NCBI GenBank assembly: GCA_902779565.1
Contig: CACZCD010000013.1
Location: 1 to 33,778, forward strand
Origin: an uncultured bacterium
Lineage (GTDB): Bacteria > Verrucomicrobiota > Kiritimatiellia > RFP12 > UBA1067
DNA: 33,778 nt
Direction of reading: 5' to 3'
In this document: positions 28,705-33,778 of the stretch, one piece after another
Numbering within the stretch: the stretch's first letter is position 1
How the letters are laid out: the number at the start of each line of letters is the position of its first letter
Notes under the pieces: generated by a model
Told to the model about the DNA's origin: nothing
The model's database searches: none
The model's input: only the letters and a program-made list of their open reading frames with translations
Position numbers and translations under genes: made by a program

Positions 28705-30417
28705 TCAAGCGGACGCACGATCCGCTGCACTTGAAACACCGCAAAGACGGAGTTCCAGATGCGGCTCTTCGCCGCCCCAATCGGAAACGTCTAGCGTAAA
28801 CGAAATGTCATAGCGGTTCATCGCCCGCGCGCGCAACCCCTCGACCCGATCGCCACGACCCCACCAGGTTGCGCGCGGAATGCGCTTGTCGGAAAACGAA
28901 AATACGGCGTGCTTACCGCTCTCGCCGATGGGCTGGGCATCGGCGAACGTGACGCCACGCAGACCTAGAACCGGCTCAGGATTCCCTTCGCCGAACGGCT
29001 CCATCACCTGAAGCTCCTCATAGAGATCCATCGTCAGATCCTCGGGTGCCACCCAAAGTTCCGGCGCGCGGAAATCCACCTTCTCCACAACACCCACCGA
29101 CGCCCGCTGCTGCGCACACGCTTCCGTGAACGCCGCCCTGAAATCCGCGAAGCGTCCCTCCTTGACGGAGAATCCGCCCGCCGCCGTGTGTCCACCAAAA
29201 CGCTCCAGGAGATCCGTGCACGCCGTCAAGGCGGCATGCACATCATAGCCCTCCGGCGCACGAACGCTTCCACGTCCGCCGACCGACACCGCCACCGGCA
29301 CGCCGAACCGGTCTACCAGCCGCGACGCGACAATTCCACAAACACCTTGCCGCTTCAAGGTACCGTCCCCCGCCTCATCGTTCACCACAACAGCCGACGG
29401 CGACGAATCCTTCACCTGCGTCAACGCCTCCGCCATCATGTCGTTCTCGACCGACTTGCGCGTCATGTTATGCCGATCCACAATCTGCGCAAGGTTGCGC
29501 GCGGTCTCCCGGTCTTCGGCCATCAATAGATCGTAGGCGGCACGGGCCGAATCCATGCGGCCGGCGGCGTTGATGCGCGGACCCAGCAGAAATCCGAAAT
29601 CGCGCGAGGTGAGATCGACCGCCCGGCGCTGCGCCCGGAGCAGAAGCTCCTTGAGTCCGACAGGGGCGGCGGCAAACGCCTTCAGCGCATTCGCCGCCAG
29701 AATCCGGTTCTGTCCGAGCAGCGGCACGATATCCACCACCGTCGCAAGCCCCGCCAGAACCATCAGCGGCGCCCCGAACTTTCCGCCGTCGTAAAGCCCC
29801 GTCTCCGCCGCACGCGCGGCCAGCGCATTCGCCAGAAAGAAAGCGACGCCCGCCCCGCAGATCTCCTTCGCACCCAGCGCCTGTGCCGCTTCGCTCTGCG
29901 CGGCGATCTTGGGATCGACCAGCGCCTCGCAGACGGGAAGCGTCTCTGGGGGCAGATGGTGGTCCGTCACCACGACCGACACGCCGCGCTCCCGCAGCAT
30001 CTGCACTTCCGCCGACGACGTGATACCGCAATCGACCGTCACAACCAGCGCTGCCTCCGGATGCTCCGAAAGCATCCGCTCGACGCTGGCAACCGTCATG
30101 CCATAGCCCTCCGTGAACCGGTCCGGCAGAAACGCCTCGGCTTTCCCGCCGAGACGCCGCACCGTCGTCACCAGGATGGCGCTCGCGCAGACGCCATCAC
30201 AGTCATAGTCCCCGAAGACGACAATCGGCCGCTTCTCGCGGACGAACGGCAGAATCACCTCAACGGCGGCGGAAATGCCCGGAAGCGCCGGCGCCCGGGC
30301 AATGCGTTTCAACGAAGGATCGAGGAATTCTTCGCGCGCCGTTCCGGATAGGCCTCGCTGGGCCATCAACTTTTCAACTATGCCGCACACATCTTTCGCT
30401 AACGGACGCGCCGTCAC
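28705..30417 (-). CDS. recJ: Single-stranded-DNA-specific exonuclease RecJ
   Basis: A 570-residue RecJ, a 5'-3' ssDNA exonuclease used in recombination and mismatch repair. DHH-family motifs are GDYDCDG (residues 69-75), VTVDCG (127-131), TDHHLPP with DHH at 152-154, and later the DHHA1 motif GHTAAGGF. The usual GSGRS-type loop reads GGRGSVRAPEGYDVH. Its full length and domain order fit the family. GTG 30417 overlaps the fabZ stop as GTGA, so RecJ is coupled to the fatty-acid genes, which is an odd partner. No strong ribosome site is seen, consistent with coupling. Confidence 0.85.
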   Translation of the reverse strand: MTARPLAKDVCGIVEKLMAQRGLSGTAREEFLDPSLKRIARAPALPGISAAVEVILPFVREKRPIVVFGDYDCDGVCASAILVTTVRRLGGKAEAFLPDRFTEGYGMTVASVERMLSEHPEAALVVTVDCGITSSAEVQMLRERGVSVVVTDHHLPPETLPVCEALVDPKIAAQSEAAQALGAKEICGAGVAFFLANALAARAAETGLYDGGKFGAPLMVLAGLATVVDIVPLLGQNRILAANALKAFAAAPVGLKELLLRAQRRAVDLTSRDFGFLLGPRINAAGRMDSARAAYDLLMAEDRETARNLAQIVDRHNMTRKSVENDMMAEALTQVKDSSPSAVVVNDEAGDGTLKRQGVCGIVASRLVDRFGVPVAVSVGGRGSVRAPEGYDVHAALTACTDLLERFGGHTAAGGFSVKEGRFADFRAAFTEACAQQRASVGVVEKVDFRAPELWVAPEDLTMDLYEELQVMEPFGEGNPEPVLGLRGVTFADAQPIGESGKHAVFSFSDKRIPRATWWGRGDRVEGLRARAMNRYDISFTLDVSDWGGEEPHLELRLCGVSSAADRASA

Positions 30418-30908
30418 TTCTGCATGGTGTCTATCGTGCCGATCATGCAGGTCACAGTCACCTCTGCCGCCAATTCGTCCTTAACATAGCCCTTCAGAGA
30501 GAATACGCCAAGCCTTGACTTCAGGCGCACGGTCTGCGCGACCGTGTAGAGCGTATCGCCCGGACGCACCGGACGGCGGAAGCGCGCATCCTCAATCTTT
30601 GCGAGCAGGAATCCGGCGTTCCCCTCCGGCAGCTGCTTGCACGCGACGAGCGCCGCACCCGCCACTTGCGCCATGGACTCCACCAACACTACGCCCGGCA
30701 CCACAGGATATCCAGGAAAGTGACCTTCAAAGAACGTGTTCACGGCCTTACCGGGGATGGCCGTCTTCGCGTCTGTGTAGGTGTAGCGTCCAAACGCACC
30801 GGTCTCGTCGGCCGAGATCAGCTCATCCACAAAGAGGAAGGGATCGCGATGCGGCAGAAGCTGGATGCCGGGAAGGTGGAACTCATTCTTGAACTTTGGA
30901 TATTCCAT
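30414..30908 (-). CDS. fabZ: 3-hydroxyacyl-[acyl-carrier-protein] dehydratase FabZ
   Basis: A 164-residue hot-dog fold dehydratase that converts 3-hydroxyacyl-ACP to enoyl-ACP in fatty-acid synthesis. It shows LLPHRDPFLFVD (residues 17-28) and the catalytic pair H63 in EGHFPGYPVVPG and E77 in VESMAQ. The MEYPKFKN start and slightly longer N-terminus are not informative. It lies downstream of fabF, across a 37-base gap that contains AGTTGAT-like heptamers, and overlaps recJ by four bases. It belongs to the fabH-fabF-fabZ-recJ unit. Confidence 0.9.
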   Translation of the reverse strand: MEYPKFKNEFHLPGIQLLPHRDPFLFVDELISADETGAFGRYTYTDAKTAIPGKAVNTFFEGHFPGYPVVPGVVLVESMAQVAGAALVACKQLPEGNAGFLLAKIEDARFRRPVRPGDTLYTVAQTVRLKSRLGVFSLKGYVKDELAAEVTVTCMIGTIDTMQK

Positions 30909-30922
30909 GTGCGCTCTCTATA

Positions 30923-30946
30923 AGTTGGTAGTTGATGGTTGATGGT
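30923..30946. repeat. Heptamer array AGTTGAT-type x3 between fabF and fabZ
   Basis: AGTTGGT, AGTTGAT and GGTTGAT plus GGT form a run that ends at the fabF stop codon. The AGTTGAT unit is identical to the one at 13306-13322, so the two loci share a repeat family. Confidence 0.65.
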
Positions 30947-32199
30947 CATTTCTTGAACACGAGCACGCCGTTGTGTCCGCCGAATCCGAGCGAAGTGCTT
31001 ACCGCGACCCGGATATCCTTCGCCACGCCGACGTTCGGCGTGTAGTCGAGATCGCATTCGGGATCGGGATTCTCATAGTTGATCGTCGGCGGAATGAACC
31101 CTTCGTCAATCGCCATCGCGCAGACCGCCGCCTCAAGCGCACCCGTCGCGCCGAGCAGGTGGCCCGTCATGGACTTCGTGGAGGAGATCTTGATCTTCTT
31201 GGCCTGCTCTTCGCCAAACACTTCCTTGAACGCCTTCGTCTCCATCACGTCGTTGAGATGCGTGGAGGTACCGTGCGCATTGATGTAATCGACCGTTGAA
31301 AGGTCCTCCACGCCCGCATCCTTCAGCGCAATGCGGATCGCCTTCACCGCGCCAGCCCCACTAGGATCAGGTGCTGTGATGTGGTAGGCATCGGAGGTTG
31401 CGCCGTAGCCAGCCAGCTCACAGTAGATCTTCGCGCCGCGCGCCTTGGCATGTTCCTCCGACTCGAGGATCAGCATTGCCGCACCCTCGCCCATCACGAA
31501 ACCGTTGCGGTCGATGTTGAACGGACGCGACGCCTTCTCGGGGCAATCGTTGAACTGCGTCGCCAACGCGCGCATCTTCATGAACCCGCCAACGGCGAAC
31601 TCAAGGATCGTCGCCTCCGTGCCGCCGGAGATAATGACGTCGGCACGGCCCGCGCGGATGGCGTCGAGCGCCACGCCGAGCGCATCCGTCGAGGAGGCGC
31701 ATGCCGTCACCACCACCTGGGCGGGTCCCTTCGCGCCCAGCGCCATCGAAACGTTGCCCGAGCCCTCGTTGGCGATCAGCTCGGGGATCGCCAAGGGCGA
31801 GAGACGGTCCGGACCACGTTCAAGGAGCGTCTTCCACGCCTCTCCGGTCGTCTGCATGCCGCCAATGCCGTTGCCAAGGATCGTCCCTACACGATCCATG
31901 TCCGGCTTGTTCTCCTCGGTGAAACCGGCATCCCGCCACGCTTCGACCGCCGCCGCCACCGCATAGACGGAGAAGAGGTCCATGTGTCGCGCAGCCTTTC
32001 GGTCCACATACCCCGTCGCGTCAAGATAGGCATCGAAATCCTTGAGTTCGCCCGCCACCTGACAGGTGCACCGTGAGGCATCGAACTTGGTAATCTTCCC
32101 AATGCCGCATTTGCCGGCCTTGAGCGCACTCCAGGTTGCCGCCTTGCCGTTGCCGACAGGCGTCACCATACCGAGTCCCGTAATCACTACCTTCTTCAT
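30946..32199 (-). CDS. fabF: Beta-ketoacyl-ACP synthase II FabF
   Basis: A 417-residue condensing enzyme that elongates acyl-ACP with malonyl-ACP. The catalytic triad is C167 in TACASSTDAL, H309 in NAHGTSTHL and H347 in KSMTGHLLGA. The N-terminal VVITGLGMVTPVG and the GFGGHNG closing block are standard. The gene lies between fabH (25 bases upstream) and fabZ. GAAGGAGAAA precedes ATG 32199. No acpP, fabD or fabG is in the window. Confidence 0.95.
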   Translation of the reverse strand: MKKVVITGLGMVTPVGNGKAATWSALKAGKCGIGKITKFDASRCTCQVAGELKDFDAYLDATGYVDRKAARHMDLFSVYAVAAAVEAWRDAGFTEENKPDMDRVGTILGNGIGGMQTTGEAWKTLLERGPDRLSPLAIPELIANEGSGNVSMALGAKGPAQVVVTACASSTDALGVALDAIRAGRADVIISGGTEATILEFAVGGFMKMRALATQFNDCPEKASRPFNIDRNGFVMGEGAAMLILESEEHAKARGAKIYCELAGYGATSDAYHITAPDPSGAGAVKAIRIALKDAGVEDLSTVDYINAHGTSTHLNDVMETKAFKEVFGEEQAKKIKISSTKSMTGHLLGATGALEAAVCAMAIDEGFIPPTINYENPDPECDLDYTPNVGVAKDIRVAVSTSLGFGGHNGVLVFKK

Positions 32200-32224
32200 G
32201 TCGCTTTCTCCTTCTTCGTTTAAA

Positions 32225-33205
32225 TCACAGATGGGGCCACTGCAGATAGGTGCCGGCGTAGGTCAGTCCCGCGCCGAAGCCGCACAGCACGATCTTCATG
32301 CCGTCCTTGAGTTCGCCTTTCCGGCGCGCCTCGTCCAGCGCGATCGGGATCGACGCCGCCGAGGTGTTGCCGGTGGTCTCAAGGTTCAGGTAGAACTTCT
32401 CGATCGGCAGCTTCATTCGCCGCGCGACCGCCTCGATGATGCGCCCGTTCGCCTGATGCGCGAACACGCGATCGAGCGCGGCGGGCGTGGTGCCGAGCTT
32501 TTCGCAGAGCTGGTTCGTCACCTTCGCGAGCGCGCGCACCGCAAATGCGAACACGTCGTGCCCCTGCAGCACAAGCGTGGGGATCGGGAACATGCCGGGC
32601 TGCGGCTTCAGGCGCGTGCCGCCGTCACGATAGATGAACGAGGCCCCTTTCCCGTCCGCCCACAGCACCGTGTGCGCGGCGGGGCCCTCACCCTCCGCCT
32701 CGCCGACCACGACCGCGCCCGCGCCATCGCCAAAGAGGATGCAGCTGCCGCGATCGCGCCAATCGACGATGCGCGAAAGCGTCTCCGCACCGATGACAAG
32801 CGCCTTCGCGCCCTTGTTCACCTTCGCCCAGCAGCGCGCCTGCTCCAACGCGTACACGAAACCGGCGCAGGCCGCCTGGAGATCGTAGGCGCCACATTCC
32901 GAACAGCCGAGCGCCGCCTGCACAAGACACGCCGTGGAGGGGAAGGTCGCATAGTCGGGCGTGGAGGTGGCCACGATGATGAGCCCGATCTCGGCGGGCG
33001 CCACGCCCGCCGACTCAAGCGCAGCCTGCGCGGCCTTGGCGGCCATCGTGGACGTGCAATCGTCCGCCTCGGCAATGTGCCGCGAACGGATGCCGGTATG
33101 CGACCAGATCCATTCATCGCTCGTATCCAACGACTTCGAAAGATCGTCGTTGGTAACGATCTTTGGCGGCAGATAGCTTCCTGTTCCCAGTATGCGTACG
33201 GACAT
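32225..33205 (-). CDS. fabH: Beta-ketoacyl-ACP synthase III FabH
   Basis: A 326-residue FabH that starts fatty-acid chains from acetyl-CoA and malonyl-ACP. Catalytic residues are C113 (AACAGFVYAL), H250 (VFAHQANGRI) and N280 (TTGNTSAAS). I use ATG 33205 (MSVRILGTGSYLPP) because GGAGGAAAAC precedes it and the family begins at this strand; the 20 codons upstream in frame run through the promoter. It is the first gene of the fab-recJ unit with a promoter of TTGCGG and TAGAAT at 33265-33237. Confidence 0.95.
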   Translation of the reverse strand: MSVRILGTGSYLPPKIVTNDDLSKSLDTSDEWIWSHTGIRSRHIAEADDCTSTMAAKAAQAALESAGVAPAEIGLIIVATSTPDYATFPSTACLVQAALGCSECGAYDLQAACAGFVYALEQARCWAKVNKGAKALVIGAETLSRIVDWRDRGSCILFGDGAGAVVVGEAEGEGPAAHTVLWADGKGASFIYRDGGTRLKPQPGMFPIPTLVLQGHDVFAFAVRALAKVTNQLCEKLGTTPAALDRVFAHQANGRIIEAVARRMKLPIEKFYLNLETTGNTSAASIPIALDEARRKGELKDGMKIVLCGFGAGLTYAGTYLQWPHL

Positions 33206-33236
33206 CCTCAGTTTTCCTCCAAAAAGAATAGTGCGT

Positions 33237-33265
33237 ATTCTATAAAATCCGCGCCTCGACCGCAA
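33237..33265 (-). promoter_or_regulatory. Promoter of the fabH-fabF-fabZ-recJ operon
   Basis: The minus strand reads TTGCGG (33265-33260), 17 bases, then TAGAAT (33242-33237), followed by ACGCAC. A leader of about 25 bases leads to GGAGG before ATG 33205. No FapR-like or FabR-like operator is recognised. Confidence 0.5.
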
Positions 33266-33268
33266 CCC

Positions 33269-33778
33269 CTACTTGAGCAATGTCACACCGCCGACTTCCG
33301 AGGCCCATTCGAAGGCCTTGTGCCAGTGGTTGCACGTGAAGCCCGTCACGCCAAGCGCCTTCGCCTGCCGAAGATTCTCAAGGGAGTTTACCCCAAACAT
33401 GCGGAACTCAAGCCCGGCAGCGCGGACGGCCTCCGCATCCGCCGGTGTCATCACCCCCACCGTCGAACTGCAGCCCGGGCAAAACACCTCAACCCGGGCA
33501 TCCTTGCACTTCTGTATGTACTCCTGTACGTTGAACGGCTTCTTGCGCGACAGCGCCACAAGCCAAACGGCGCGATACTTCGGATACCGCGCCTTGAAAT
33601 CCTTCAACGCCTCGTAGTGGAACGACGAGACCACGATGTTCGTCTCGGTCAGACCCGCCGCCTTCACCGCCGCATCGAATATGTCGGCGTACTGCGGCGA
33701 ATAGCCCTTGATCTCCGACTGCAGAACCCCATGCTTCGGCACAACCGCCAGCACCTGATCTAAAAGCGGAATACGGTA
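33269..33778 (-). CDS. Glycerophosphodiester phosphodiesterase family protein (partial)
   Basis: The C-terminal part (170 codons to the right edge; the 5' end is outside the window) of a GDPD-type TIM-barrel protein. Blocks are RIPLLDQVLAVVPKHGVLQ, SEIKGYSPQYADIF with the EIK that follows the barrel's metal-site strand, NIVVSSFHYEALKDFKARYP, and TGFTCNHWHKAFEW near the end. The family hydrolyses glycerophosphodiesters; the N-terminal HR and GxxENT metal sites cannot be checked here. Its TAG at 33271-33269 is 63 bases before the fabH ATG. The final VTLLK lacks a transmembrane tail. Confidence 0.7.
   Translation of the reverse strand, partial: YRIPLLDQVLAVVPKHGVLQSEIKGYSPQYADIFDAAVKAAGLTETNIVVSSFHYEALKDFKARYPKYRAVWLVALSRKKPFNVQEYIQKCKDARVEVFCPGCSSTVGVMTPADAEAVRAAGLEFRMFGVNSLENLRQAKALGVTGFTCNHWHKAFEWASEVGGVTLLK

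Noticed and set aside
32066-33763. A 565-codon plus-strand frame
   Set aside because: It is antisense to fabH, fabF and the GDPD gene and has no recognisable motif or ribosome site.
1-33778. tRNA, rRNA, riboswitch and rho-independent terminators
   Set aside because: No cloverleaf, ribosomal stretch or riboswitch was recognised, and no hairpin followed by a T-run was convincing at operon ends by eye.

Overview
The window is high-GC DNA from a Gram-negative-type bacterium: it carries lpxB (lipid A), a predicted outer-membrane beta-barrel ending in Phe, a lipoprotein and several signal-peptide proteins. The mix of Gfo/Idh/MocA oxidoreductase, FucP-like symporter, mandelate-racemase-type dehydratase, secreted esterase and pectate-lyase-like proteins, very large secreted proteins of unknown role, and many short repeats fits a polysaccharide- or sugar-acid-using member of the PVC group (Kiritimatiellota/Lentisphaerota type). 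That assignment is an inference from gene style, not from a marker tree. No rRNA, tRNA, transposase, phage or CRISPR genes were found.

Left part (1-5340): the end of a DUF1653 gene, a 25-codon stub of a short-chain dehydrogenase, a TIGR04076 protein, a LarA-type nickel racemase on the minus strand, a three-gene redox/small-molecule operon (flavodoxin-fold oxidoreductase, SnoaL-like, ABM lipoprotein), then a metal-efflux operon in which a CsoR-type repressor and an SO_0444-type permease follow a promoter with a CsoR-like operator between -35 and -10. A decayed intergenic stretch (5069-5338) holds repeat debris and a possible gene remnant.

Middle (5339-14841, minus): a seven-gene sugar-acid operon read from high to low coordinates: HpaI-type aldolase, M24 peptidase-like protein, zinc alcohol dehydrogenase, enolase-superfamily dehydratase, FucP-like MFS symporter, a 1035-residue secreted transglutaminase-like protein, and a Gfo/Idh/MocA oxidoreductase. 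Dehydrogenase, dehydratase and aldolase together suggest oxidation of a sugar to an aldonate, dehydration to a 2-keto-3-deoxy acid, and retro-aldol cleavage.

Right part (14891-33778): an RluA-type pseudouridine synthase and a secreted lectin-fold protein, divergent from a zinc-ribbon protein plus hemW; then, all minus, an rlmN - PHP-like - truncated glycosyltransferase unit, a tandem esterase - lpxB - pectate-lyase-like - outer-membrane protein unit, an nfeD-like - D-aminoacylase pair, and a fabH-fabF-fabZ-recJ operon preceded by a partial glycerophosphodiesterase gene.

The most unusual signal is the repeat landscape. lpxB carries nine copies of an 11-bp GGGTCTGTCCC-type sequence, spaced 21 or 24 bp within the two arrays, so the frame survives. 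hemW carries three heptamer arrays (11, 8 and 4 units) whose unit length would break the frame on slippage. Related heptamers and 9-mers sit at operon junctions and sometimes supply stop codons. A 109-bp multi-hairpin palindrome plus three 21-bp repeats lies upstream of nfeD. A recurring promoter signature (TGR-TATAAT then a CGCG-like discriminator) drives many units, and three copies sit so close to the ATG that the mRNAs are probably leaderless.
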